Both the position numbers and the translations under genes were made by a program. A DNA stretch of 64,000 bases from positions 47,988,389 to 48,052,388 of the forward strand of contig OY282558.1 of assembly GCA_958295665.1 (NCBI GenBank). Direction: 5' to 3'. Under the pieces are notes generated by a model. That model saw only the letters and a program-made list of their open reading frames with translations, was not told the DNA's origin and did not search any database. This stretch comes from Tipula vernalis (Eukaryota; Arthropoda; Insecta; Diptera; Tipulidae). This document shows, piece by piece, positions 22,825 to 34,560 of the stretch (positions are counted from its first letter, which is position 1; every line of letters begins with the position of its first letter).

Positions 22825-25800
22825 ACTCAAAAATATACTTAATATTTTTGGCCGGTTTTTCTAAGTTGCGGAAAATGCTGTGGAAATTTACGTAAGACAT
22901 ATACGGAAGCCGTAATATGATTTTGTTATACTAAACACCCTTAGTCTCTACAACTTTTCAAACGATGATGTTTTTCTGTTAGTTTACATTCACAGTTACT
23001 CAAAAATATACTTAGTATTTTTGGCCGGTTTTTCTAAGTTGCGGAAAATGCTTGGGAAATTTACGTAAGACATATACGGAAACCGTAATATGATTTTGTT
23101 ATACTAAACACCCTTAGTCTCTACAACTTTTCAAACGATGATGTTTTTCTGTTAGTTTACATTCACAGTTACTCAAAAATATACTTAGTATTTTTGGCCG
23201 GTTTTTCTAAGGTGCGGAAAATGCTGGGGAAATTTACGTAAGACATATACGGAAGCCGTAATATGATTTTGTTATACTAAACACCCTTAGTCTCTACAAC
23301 TTTTCAAACGATGATGTTTTTCTGTTAGTTTACATTCACAGTTACTCAAAAATATATTTAGTATTTTTGGCCGGTTTTTCTAAGTTGCGGAAAATGCTTG
23401 GGAAATTTACGTAGGACATATACGGAAACCGTAATATGATTTTGTTATACTAAACACCCTTAGTCTCTACAACTTTTCAAACGGTGATGTTTTTCTGTTA
23501 TTTTACATTCACAGTTACTCAAAAATATACTTAGTATTTTTCGCCGGTTTTTCTAAGTTGCGGAAAATGCTTGGGAAATTTACATAGGACATATACGGAA
23601 GCCGTAATATGATTTTGTTATACTAAACACCCTTAGTCTCTACAACTTTTCAAACGATGATGTTTTTCTGTTAGTTTACATTCACAGTTACTCAAAAATA
23701 TACTTAGTATTTTTGGCCGGTTTTTCTAAGGTGCGGAAAATGCTGGGGAAATTTACGTAAGACATATACGGAAGCCGTAATATGATTTTGTTATACTAAA
23801 CACCCTTAGTCTCTACAACTTTTCAAACGATGTTTTTCTGTTAGTTTACATTCATAGTTACTTAAAAATATACTTAATATTTTTGGCCGGTTTTTCTAAG
23901 TTGCGGAAAATGCTGTGGAAATTTACGTAAGACATATACGGAAGCCGTAATATGATTTTGTTATACTAAACACCCTTAGTCTCTACAACTTTTCAAACGA
24001 TGATATTTTTCTGTTAGTTAACATTCACAGTTACTCAAAAATATACTTAGTATTTTTGGCCGGTTTTTCTAAGTTGCGGAAAATGCTTGGGAAATTTACG
24101 TAAGACATATACGGAAGCCATAATATGATTTTGTTATACTAAACACCCTTAGTCTCTACAACTTTTCAAACGATGATGTTTTTCTGTTAGTTTACATTCA
24201 TAGTTACTCAAAAATATACTTAATATTTTGGGCCGGTTTTTCTAAGTTGCGGAAAATGCTGGGGAATTTACGTAAGACATATACGGAAGCCGTAATATGA
24301 TTTTGTTATACTAAACACCCTTAGTCTCTACAACTTTTCAAACGATGATGTTTTTCTGTTAGTTTACATTCACAGTTACTCAAAAATATACTTAGTATTT
24401 TTGGCCGGTTTTTCTAAGTTGCAGATAATGCTTGGGAAATTTACGTAAGACATATACGGAAGCCGTAATATGATTTTGTTATACAAAACACCCTTAGTCT
24501 CTACAACTTTTCAAACGATGATGTTTTTCTGTTAGTTTACATTCACAGTTACTCAAAAATATATTTAGTATTTTTGGCCGGTTTTTCTAAGTTGCGGAAA
24601 ATGCTTGGGAAATTTACGAAGGACATATACGGAAACCGTAATATGATTTTGTTATACTAAACACCCTTAGTCTCTACAACTTTTCAAACGGTGATGTTTT
24701 TCTGTTATTTTACATTCACAGTTACTCAAAAATATACTTAGTATTTTTCGCCGGTTTTTCTAAGTTGCGGAAAATGCTTGGGAAATTTACATAGGACATA
24801 TACGGAAGCCGTAATATGATTTTGTTATACTAAACACCCTTAGTCTCTACAACTTTTCAAACGGTGATGTTTTTCTGTTAGTTTACATTCACAGTTACTC
24901 AAAAATATACTTAGTATTTTTTGCCGGTTTTTCTAAGTTGCGGAAAATGCTTGGGAAATTTACGTAAGACATATACGGAAACCGTAATATGATTTTGTTA
25001 TACTAAACACCCTTAGTCTCTACAACTTTTCAAACGATGTCGTTTTTCTGTTAGTTTACATTCACAGTTACTCAAAAATATACTTAGTATTTTTGGCCGG
25101 TTTTTCTAAGGTGCGGAAAATGCTTGGGAAATTTACGTAAGACATATACGGAAACCGTAATATGATTTTGTTATACTAAACACCCTTAGTCTCTACAACT
25201 TTTCAAACGATGATGTTTTTCTGTTAGTTTACATTCACAGTTACTCAAAAATATACTTAGTATTTTTGGCCGGTTTTTCTAAGTTGCGGAAAATGCTTGG
25301 GAAATTTACGTAAGACATATACGGAAACCGTAATATGATTTTGTTATACTAAACACCCTTAGTCTCTACAACTTTTCAAACGATGTCGTTTTTCTGTTAG
25401 TTTACATTCACAGTTACTCAAAAATATACTTAGTATTTTTGGCCGGTTTTTCTAAGGTGCGGAAAATGCTTGGGAAATTTACGTAAGACATATACGGAAA
25501 CCGTAATATGATTTTGTTATACTAAACACCCTTAGTCTCTACAACTTTTCAAACGATGATGTTTTTCTGTTAGTTTACATTCACAGTTACTCAAAAATAT
25601 ACTTAGTATTTTTGGCCGGTTTTTCTAAGTTGCGGAAAATGCTTGGGAAATTTACATAGGACATATACGGAAACCGTAATATGATTTTGTTATACTAAAC
25701 ACCCTTAGTCTCTACAACTTTTCAAACGGTGATGTTTTTCTGTTAGTTTACATTCACAGTTACTCAAAAATATACTTAGTATTTTTGGCCGGTTTTTCTA

Positions 25801-27030
25801 AGGTGCGGAAAATGCTGGGGAAATTTACGTAAGACATATACGGAAGCCGTAATATGATTTTGTTATACTAAACACCCTTAGTCTCTACAACTTTTCAAAC
25901 GATGATGTTTTTCTGTTAGTTAACATTCACAGTTACTCAAAAATATACTTAGTATTTTTGGCCGGTTTTTCTAAGTTGCGGAAAATGCTTGGGAAATTTA
26001 CGTAAGACATATACGGAAACCGTAATATGATTTTGTTATACTAAACACCCTTAGTCTCTACAACTTTTCAAACGATGATGTTTTTCTGTTAGTTTACATT
26101 CACAGTTACTCAAAAATATACTTAGTATTTTTGGCCGGTTTTTCTAAGTTGCGGAAAATGCTTGGGAAATTTACGTAAGACATATACGGAAACCGTAATA
26201 TGATTTTGTTATACTAAACACCCTTAGTCTCTACAACTTTTCAAACGATGTCGTTTTTCTGTTAGTTTACATTCACAGTTACTCAAAAATATACTTAGTA
26301 TTTTTGGCCGGTTTTTCTAAGGTGCGGAAAATGCTTGGGAAATTTACGTAAGACATATACGGAAACCGTAATATGATTTTGTTATACTAAACACCCTTAG
26401 TCTCTACAACTTTTCAAACGATGATGTTTTTCTGTTACTTTACATTCACAGTTACTCAAAAATATACTTAGTATTTTTGGCCGGTTTTTCTAAGTTGCGG
26501 AAAATGCTTGGGAAATTTACGTAAGACATATACGGAAACCGTAATATGATTTTGTTATACTAAACACCCTTAGTCTCTACAACTTTTCAAACGATGTCGT
26601 TTTTCTGTTAGTTTACAATCACAGTTACTCAAAAATATACTTAGTATTTTTGGCCGGTTTTTCTAAGGTGCGGAAAATGCTTGGGAAATTTACGTAAGAC
26701 ATATACGGAAACCGTAATATGATTTTGTTATACTAAGCACCCTTAGTCTCTACAACTTTTCAAACGATGATGTTTTTCTGTTACTTTACATTCACAGTTA
26801 CTCAAAAATATACTTAGTATTTTTGGCCGGTTTTTCTAAGTTGCGGAAAATGCTTGGGAAATTTACGTAGGACATATACGGAAGCCGTAATAGGATTTTA
26901 TTATACTAAACACCCTTAGTCTCTATAACTTTTCAAATGATGATGTTTTCTGTTAGTTTACATTCACAGTTAGGTACTCAAAAATACACTTAGGATTTTG
27001 GGCCGGTGTTTCTAAGTATCGGAAAACGTT
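22825..27030 (+). repeat. Satellite array, 24 copies of a 173-bp monomer
   Basis: Monomers begin ACTCAAAAATATACTTAGTA and run through TTTTTGGCCGG, GCGGAAAATGC, GTTATACTAAACACCC and TTTTTCTGTTAGTTTACATT. Spacing measured between starts is 173 bp, and 22825 to 26976 equals 24.0 units, followed by a degraded partial copy. Diagnostic variants alternate: AAGTTGCGG/GATGTCG copies next to AAGGTGCGG/GATGATG copies, especially from about 25050 to 26800. This points to two-monomer units spreading together. The first and last copies are the most diverged, as expected for array edges. Confidence 0.95.
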
Positions 27031-27949
27031 CGGAAATTCGACGTATGGTATTGAACATTAGTATTTTTATCAACATAAATTATCATACAGAAATTAATAA
27101 TGGAATATTGAAAAAATATTACACATAATATTTAGACGTATCAATACAAAAGGTTGAATATCCTTTACTTATTGAGTAATGTATAATTTATTCGTTAATG
27201 CGTAGTTTCACTCATACATTCTCACAATTTCTTGTTTTTGTGATTTTAGGAAAGTTTAGGAAGAAATTCACATTCATATTTTCACTAATTATAGTCTTTC
27301 TTGTACTAAAAAAAAATATATATAGGAAAAATTATCTAAAGTCACTGTTCAAGGGACTCAGAAAAATGGGTAAATCTATGTAGGTGATTATTGAATCTTT
27401 TTTATTAAATTTGTGACAGCAAAACGTTCAAAATTGAAAAAAACATTCAATTTTGTAAGTTCATTTTAATGTTTCTATGTTTTTAGTTGCTATGACAGCT
27501 TTGCACGCTTTTCCGGCTTCCTGAAAAATATCAAAACCTAGTAAGCCGTATTTCCCTCGTCACCAGCGGTACGAACGATTGCTTTTCTCTGCGTTTCGAA
27601 AAGAAGTTTAATTTTAGGATAATGGAAGTACTCTTCGAAGCTAAAAGAACGCATTTAGCAGCGGAAAATATCACCACCAAAATTCTAGTCTAAGCGACAC
27701 AAGCCTCGATGTCTCAGGATTAATGAGAAAAACCAGAAAAACAGGAAACTGTATGAATGGTACTAAATCTACTATATCTATGTTTACAAATGTTGTTGAT
27801 TTTTTCCACATTCATTTTATAAGGAGTGAGTCGGAAAATAAATTTTTAAACAAGCATTTAATTATAACTGCATTATCGTTCATACATATGAGCATTAATT
27901 ATAAAAATCTCGAATACATATTTTAAACGAAATAAAAGAAATTTGTTAT
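27031..27949. other. Spacer between satellite and minisatellite, no gene seen
   Basis: Short open frames (27198-27383 and 27723-27926) are Phe/Lys-rich without any recognisable domain. A GC-richer patch at 27500-27680 is unassigned. The block around 27880-27950 (CATATGAGCATTAATTATAA, then GAAATAAAAGAAATTTGTT) recurs at 34597-34660. Confidence 0.35.
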
Positions 27950-29170
27950 TTTTAATTATGGAATTTTCACTGTTTAAAGAATTTGTAGAATTAATGAAAT
28001 TTATAGAATTCAACGATTTTATCAAATTTGCAGAATTCAAACAATTTCTAAAATTTATAGAGTAGTATTTATAAAAATTGCAGAATTTAAAAAAAAAAAT
28101 AGAAACACAATTTAAGTTAGAAGAATTTATGGAATTCTGTCAGTTAAAACAACAGATAAAACTTATAGAATCTACAAAATTTAACGAATTTATAAAGTTT
28201 TTAGAATTTGTAAGATTTATCGAATTCAAAAAATTCATAAAACTTATTAAAATTTACAAAATTATTCTTTAAACTTACTGAATTTTTACCAAGCAGCAAT
28301 CGGAAATTCCGATCATTAGCTTGTCTGGCATTAGCTTGCAGAAGGCATAAATACTTAGGTAAGTTCAACATGGGCAATGTAGGATCTCGAAAACAGTAAA
28401 GTGCGAGATATTCTATGCTACCTAAGTAATTCCAAATGGTCCCCCGAAGGGGATAAATTATGTGCACCTAACCAATTTATAAAAATTAAAGAATTTTTAG
28501 AAATAGTACTAAAATTTGTAGAATTTATCGAATTTGTAGTAATTATGGAATTTATAGAACAGACAGACGAACAATTTATAGAACCCACAGAATTTATAAA
28601 ATTTACAGAATTTGTAGAGTTTATATAATTTATAAAATTGATAGAATTTATAGGTTTTATAAATATATTAAAATTTATAATAATTACAGTCTTTTTAGAA
28701 CTAGTAAAATTTATCGAATTTACAGAATTTATAAGAACTAAAGAATTTATGAGATTTGTAGAATTTAAAAAGAACTTACTTAATTTTAAAACTTTATCCA
28801 TATAATTTATAGAATTATTCTTAGAATCTATTAAATTTATAAAATTTATAGAATTATTAAAATTCATAGAATTTGTCGAAATTTTTGAATTTAAAAAATG
28901 TAAGGAAAACTTTTTAAGGAATTTTTAGAAGAAGTAAAATTTGGGTTTGTAGAATTTATAGAACAGACAGACTTGAAACAATTTATAGAATCTGATAAGA
29001 AAATTGATGATATTTATAAAATTCTAAACATTTATAAAATTTATAGGTTTTATAAACATATTAGAATTTTTAAACTTTGTGGAATTTATAAAATTTATTG
29101 GACTTATAAGATTTCCAAAATTATTCAAATTTATTAAAGGATTTATGAGATTTGTATAACTTAAAGCAGA
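27950..29170 (+). repeat. Degenerate GAATTTATA minisatellite, left block
   Basis: Units of 9 bases close to GAATTTATA / AAATTTATA / GAATTTGTA fill 27950-28272 and 28480-29165. They give long but low-complexity frames in several phases (for example a 149-codon minus-strand frame of Asn, Ser, Ile and Phe). These frames are by-products of the repeat and not genes. A non-repeat insert sits at 28273-28478. Confidence 0.85.
28273..28478. other. About 205-bp unique insert in the minisatellite
   Basis: A GC-richer stretch without the 9-base repeat, with GGTCCCCCGAAGGGGATAAA near its right end. It interrupts the array cleanly. It might be a small inserted element (SINE- or MITE-sized), but I see no inverted ends, no A tail and no pol III boxes that I would defend. 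Confidence 0.35.
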
Positions 29171-29291
29171 GAAAAAAAATATACATTCCGTTGCAACTTC
29201 GTGAATGTATTTTCGTTTTTTTTCTCTTTAAAACTTTGCGTATTGTATTCTACTTTTTATAAAAACATCACAAATACTCAGGAATAATTTT

Positions 29292-32200
29292 TGAATTTCA
29301 TTATACTGAATGTTCTTATTTGAGCTTCGTGTTTTTACTTTTTTTTAAATACAGTATTTCGTTTTTTCTATTCTTGTATTTCATTTTGCATTATACATGT
29401 ATTATGAACAAAGACCAAAATTTAAATACTTTACAGAATGAATTAACAATCCACATATTCAAAAATTTTTGTATTATGATTTTACTTATTCGCCACGTGA
29501 TGAATTTGGAATTTTTCGATTCATGAATTTCAAAATCGTAAATACAGTATTTCAAAGAACGAATATTCAGTATATTAAACGTATGAAGAATGCAATGAAG
29601 CTAAAATAAAAGTACGAACTCCATCGTTATCTTAGTTATTTATATTTTTATAATATTTAGGTGCGTAAGAACACTTTTTGGGGTAAGGTTGGTTAAATGG
29701 CCAAAAATATAATTAAATGACTCAGTTTATTTATCTTCGCTCCCAAAACCATCTAATGTACAATATTAATTTGTTTTTACTGCCAAAACTTTAAATATGG
29801 CCGAGTATGATGAAACTGGCCTATTCCTCAACCGACTATGATGAAATTTGGCACACGTGCGTTGAAAATGGGATTCTTTAATGATTTTTAAATGAAGTGA
29901 TGATGGCCAATTAGGATGGAACTTATCTATTTCTCAACGGCTTTCAGTGGAATTTGGCATATGCGATAGAAATGGGATTCTAAAATGATTTTTAAATGAA
30001 GTTCTGGAATATGGCAAAATATCATAGCACTTGCCTATTCCTTAACCGATTATGATGAAATGCGACATGTGCGTTGGAAATGGGATTCTTTAATGATTTT
30101 AGATGAAGTTCTGGAATATGACCAAATATGATGGAACTTCCCTATTCCTGAACCGATTATGATGAAATGCTACATGTGCTTTGAAAATGGGACTCTAAAA
30201 TGATTTTAGATGAAGTTCTGGAATATGGCGAAATATGATGGAACTTGCCTATTCCTTAACCGATTATGATGAAATGCGACATGTGCGTTGGAAATGGGAT
30301 TCTAAAATGATTTTAGATGTAGTTCTGGAATATGACCAAATATCATGGAACTTCCCTATTCCTGAACCGATTATGATGAAATGCTACATGTGCTTTGAAA
30401 ATGGGATTCTAAAATGGTTTTAGATGAAGTTCTGAAATAGGGTCAGGTATGAACTTACATTTTTATCAAGCGGTTATGATGAAATTCGATTTTTACGCTG
30501 AATGTGGGATTCTATGATTATCTTTAGATGAAATTCTGTAATATGGCCAATTAGGATGGAGCTTATCTTTTTCTCAACGGATTTCAGTGGAATTTGGCAT
30601 ATGCGATAGAAATGGGATTCTAAATTGATTTTTAGATGAAATTCTGGAATATAGCAAAATATGATGGAACTTGCCTATTCCGTAACCGATTATAATGAAA
30701 TGCGACGTGTGCTTTGAAAATGGGATTCTAAAATGATTTTTAGATGAAGTTCTGGAAAATGGCCAAGTAAGATTTAATTTGCCTATTCCTTAACCGATTA
30801 TCGTGAAATTCGACATGTTTGTTGGGAATGGGGTTAAAAAATCATTTTTAGATGAAGTTCTGGAATATGGCCAAACAGGATTTAACATGGATATTTCTTA
30901 TCCTGTTTTAGTGAAATTTAACATCCGCCATGGAAATGGAATTCTAAAATGATTTTTATATGAAGCTCTGGAATATTGTGGAAACGGTATTCTTAAATGA
31001 TTTTAAGATGAAATTCTCGAATATGGTCAATTAAGATATAACCTATATCGATTAACCTATATTGATGAATTTGAACGTTTCCGAACACAAGGAAATGTCC
31101 CCCAAAAATTGGTTTTTGATGAGGTTCTGAGAAATAGGTCAAAATGTTGTAATAGGTTATAATGTTGTCCTTTGAGGTTTCGGTAAATTATACAGCCGTT
31201 GAGGTTTCTTTGAGGCAGCCTAAGCGTACTATTTCAATTGCTAAACGATCGAGATTATCAGCATTATAACATTGAAGTAAAGTTAGGAACTTTTTCGCCA
31301 ATCTTTCGTGTAAACTTACGGTTATCTTTTCTGAGTATTGGCTGTCCGAGAGTCTATTTTGCAATGTTTAAAAACATATAGTGTTAGAGTACACGCCCAG
31401 CAGAATTGGAACTACTAACGATAGTGTAGAGGCTCGGATTAAAAATATCACTTTAGAATCTCATTTCAATCGCAAATCTCGAAGTTCATCAATATTCAAG
31501 TTCCACCCTAATTAGCCATATTCCAGAACTTTACCTAAAAATCTTTTTAGAATCCCATTTCCATCGCAAATGTGAAATTCTACTAAATTCCACCATTCCG
31601 GTGAAGTAATAGGCAAGTTCCATCATATTTTGCCATATTCAAGAACATCATCTAAAAATCATTTTAGAATCCCATTTCTATCGCATATGCCAGATTCCAC
31701 TGAAATCCGTTGAGAAATAGATAAGTTCCATCCTAATTGGTCATTATCACTTCATCTAAAAATCATTAAAGAATCCCATTTCCAACGCACGTGTCAAATT
31801 TCATCATAGTCGGTTGAGAAATAGGTCAGTTTTATCATACTCGGCCATATTTAAAGTTTTGGCAGTAAAAACAAATTAATATTGTACATTAGATGGTATT
31901 GGGAGCGAAGATAAATAAACTGAGTCATTTAATTATATTTTGGCCATTTAACCAACCTTACCCCAAAAAGTGTTCTTACGCACCTAAATATTATAAAAAT
32001 ATAAATAACTAAGATAACGATGGAGTTCGTAATTTTATTTTAGCTTCATTGCATTCTTCATACGTTTATTATACTGAATATTCGTTCTTTGAAATACTGT
32101 ATTTACGATTTTGAAATTCATGAATCGAAAAATTCCAAATTCATCACGTGGCGAATAAGTAAAATCATAATACAAAATTTTTTGAATATGTGGATTGTTA

Positions 32201-32352
32201 ATTCATTCTGTAAAGTATTTAAATTTTGGTCTTTGTTCATAATACATGTATAATGCAAAATGAAATACAAAAATAGAAAAAACGAAATACTGTATTTAAA
32301 AAAAAGTAAAAACACGAAGCTCAAATAAGAACATTCAGTATAATGAAATTCC
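29292..32352. mobile_element. Foldback element, 3.06 kb with arms of about 770-790 bp
   Basis: The sequence from 29292 (GAATTTCATTATACTGAATG) is found inverted at the right end (32352). The match continues inward with few differences to about 30060 on the left and about 31560 on the right. The inner parts of both arms and the centre (about 29790-31140, and inverted at about 31440-31830) are made of units of about 107 bp around AAATGGGATTCTAAAATGAT. A spacer of about 300 bp (31140-31440) separates the two directions. Long arms built from tandem repeats around a short middle are the hallmark of foldback (FB/Galileo-type) elements. No transposase frame is present. Confidence 0.8.
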
Positions 32353-32377
32353 AAATTCGTCACGTTGCGAATACGTA

Positions 32378-32606
32378 CAGCTGTGTTCATAATAATAGTA
32401 GTGCGATTTTTTCATTGCTACTTTATACATGTTTGTACTTGTTTCACTAATACAAAGTTTCGTATTGTATGAGAAGTGTAGTAAGCAAACAGAACTACGA
32501 TATTATTTGCCAATTACTGTAAATAAACACATACTATTATATTAACACAGACTTATTAAAAGTGCATGCTTCATTTTGTTGTTCACAATAATAGTAGCGT
32601 TGAATA
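32378..32606 (+). repeat. Left IR/DR arm of the Tc1-like element
   Basis: Outer motif at 32378-32403 and inner direct repeat at about 32580-32604, sharing TTCAnAATAATAGTAG. These are the expected transposase binding sites. Confidence 0.85.
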
Positions 32607-32746
32607 AAAGGACCTCAATAGACTGGTATATTAATAACTGTGCTGGAAAATCTAATTTAAATAGTAAGTAATTTTAGAAAATTATTTATTTTTTAATTTT
32701 TTATTTCGTTATTTGTCAAATTTAATTATTTCTAATTACTTAAATA

Positions 32747-33740
32747 ATGTTAATAGTGGGACGTTCCAAACACTGCACAAATGAAAAGCGGGAGCTAATT
32801 TTAAAATTGAGAAGTGAGGGGAAAACCTATGTTGAAGTTCAAAATATTGTTGGATGTAGTGCTATGATGGTTGCTAATGGAATCAAATTTACGAACAAGC
32901 CAGAGAACACGTGGGCCAAAAAAAAAAACCTCGAACTATGATGATAGGCGAATTATTCGATACTGTAAAACTAATCCTAATGCCTCATCAAAAACCATAA
33001 GAAACGAACTAAAGTTACCTATTAGTGATGTTACGGTACGGCGCCGACTAATTGCAAGAAAATTATTTGCTCTCCTTCCTCTGTTGAACAAGAAACATCT
33101 TGCTGCTCGCATGAAATTTGCTAAAGAACATGTCGACTGGCCAATAGAAAAGTGGCGTAATATATTATGGACAGATAAGAGTAAGATAATTCTTTTCGGC
33201 AATACTGGCTCTCGGCAATATGTCAGGCGTCCTCCTAACACGGAATACTACCCGCAATACACATCAAAAACAATTAAGCATGGCGGCTCAAGCATTATGA
33301 TTTGGGGATGTTTTTCATATTGCGGTGTAGGTCCCATACATTTGATAAAAGGCATAATGGATCAACATGTATACGTCGACATATTAGAAACAGTAATGCT
33401 GCCTTTCGCTGAAGAAGAAATGCCATTGAAATGGGTCTTTCAACAAGACAATGACCCTAAACATACCAGTCGTCGTGCTAAAGAATGGTTTCGAGCGAAA
33501 AATATTGAGTTGATGGTATGGCCAGCACAGTCTCCCGACCTCAACCCAATAGAAAATTTATGGGGAGATGTAAAGAGGGCAGTTGCAGCAGCAAAACCAA
33601 CTTCCAATAGGAACTTGTGGAAAGTGGTAAAAAGTTCTTGGAAAGAAATCCCAGTGGAGCGATGTCAAAGGCTAGTCGACTCAATGCAGCGCCGATGTAG
33701 CCACGTATTGAAAAATAAAGGCTTTACACCCAAATATTAA
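32747..33740 (+). pseudogene. Tc1-like transposase with one frameshift
   Basis: DDE transposase that cuts and pastes its own element at TA sites. The first frame starts at ATG 32747, with a helix-turn-helix domain containing SEGKTYVEVQNIVGCSA. After a one-base shift near 32905-32915, just before an 11-A run, the second frame carries the rest to a stop at 33740. Here GPKKKTSNYDD is the linker, and PISDVTVRRRLI lies in the second DNA-binding domain. LWTDKSKIILFG holds the first catalytic Asp, VFQQDNDPKHTS the second, and SPDLNPIENLWG the Glu, fitting DD34E spacing. The C-terminus ends KGFTPKY. The total length of about 330 codons is normal for the family. All catalytic residues are present, so only the shift appears to disable it. 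Confidence 0.9.
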
Positions 33741-33809
33741 TTTTATTTTCTTAGCTTAAACAACTTAAAATGAATTATTTTATATTAATTTATTTATTTA
33801 TTTTTTTTA

Positions 33810-34039
33810 ATTTTTCACACTACTATTTTTGTGAACAGGGATTTGTGGAATTAAATGTGATTTAAATGTGATTTGAAATAAAACGAATGAATTTTTTTAA
33901 AATGTCTCTCATTATTACGTAAAGTGATAAACTAGCATTAAGTTTGCAAAACTAAAATAATTAAAAAATTAATAGCAGCAAAGTAATGTTGTTGTATCCA
34001 ATGCAATTAACTTCACTACTATTTTTATGAACACAACTG
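33810..34039 (-). repeat. Right IR/DR arm of the Tc1-like element
   Basis: Inner motif CACTACTATTTTTGTGAACA near 33819-33838 and outer motif CACTACTATTTTTATGAACA near 34014-34033, both inverted relative to the left arm. Confidence 0.85.
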
Positions 34040-34139
34040 TATATTCATAATACAAAATTTTTTGTATTTTGTGTTTTTTCAATTTCGTTATACGAATATT
34101 CGTTCATTTTTGAATGTAAAGATTGTTAATACATTCTGT

Positions 34140-34560
34140 ACAGTATTTAAATGTGATCTCTGACTTAAAGAACTTACAGAATTTTAAAACTTTATCTATA
34201 GAATTTATAGAGTTATGTATAGAATTTATTAAATTTATAGAAATTATTGAATTCATAGAATTGTTAAAGTTTATAGAATTTTTTGAACTTTTTCTATTTA
34301 TAAAAAAGTAAAATTTGAATTTGTAGAATTTATAAAACAGACACACTTGAAACAATTAGTAGAACTCAAAGGATCAACAAGATTTAATGAATTTATGTTA
34401 TTCATAAAATTTATAGAGTTAAAAGTTATAAAATTTATAGAATTTATGGGATTTATAAAATTTATCAAATTTATCAAATTTATAGGATTTATAGAAATTA
34501 CAGAATTTAAAAAACTAATTTATTTCTATAAAATTTTTTAATTCTAAAAATTGTGTGTAT
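34140..34560 (+). repeat. Degenerate GAATTTATA minisatellite, right block
   Basis: The same 9-base units as at 27950-29170, in the same orientation. Even the longer phrase 'CAGACANACTTGAAACAATT' is shared (left about 28964, right about 34339). The foldback element and Tc1 copy therefore lie between two blocks of one repeat family. Confidence 0.8.

Larger units (their letters stand above)
32378..34039 (+). mobile_element. Near-intact Tc1-like transposon, 1662 bp
   Basis: The left end CAGCTGTGTTCATAATAATA is matched by the inverted right end (CAGTTGTGTTCATAAAAATA read inward). Both ends are preceded by TA (32376-32377 and 34040-34041), the Tc1/mariner target duplication. A second copy of the end motif lies inside each arm: TTCACAATAATAGTAGCG at about 32584 and its inverted form near 33815-33837. 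The arms are therefore about 200-230 bp with an outer and an inner repeat, the IR/DR layout. The transposase lies between. It is inserted 25 bp outside the foldback element. Confidence 0.92.

Noticed and set aside
22825..27030. CRISPR-like array
   Set aside because: Monomers are contiguous 173-bp copies with no unique spacers; this is a eukaryotic satellite.
28418..28867. 149-codon minus-strand open frame
   Set aside because: Made of Asn, Ser, Ile, Phe and Thr repeats that follow from the GAATTTATA minisatellite; open in several phases, no domain.
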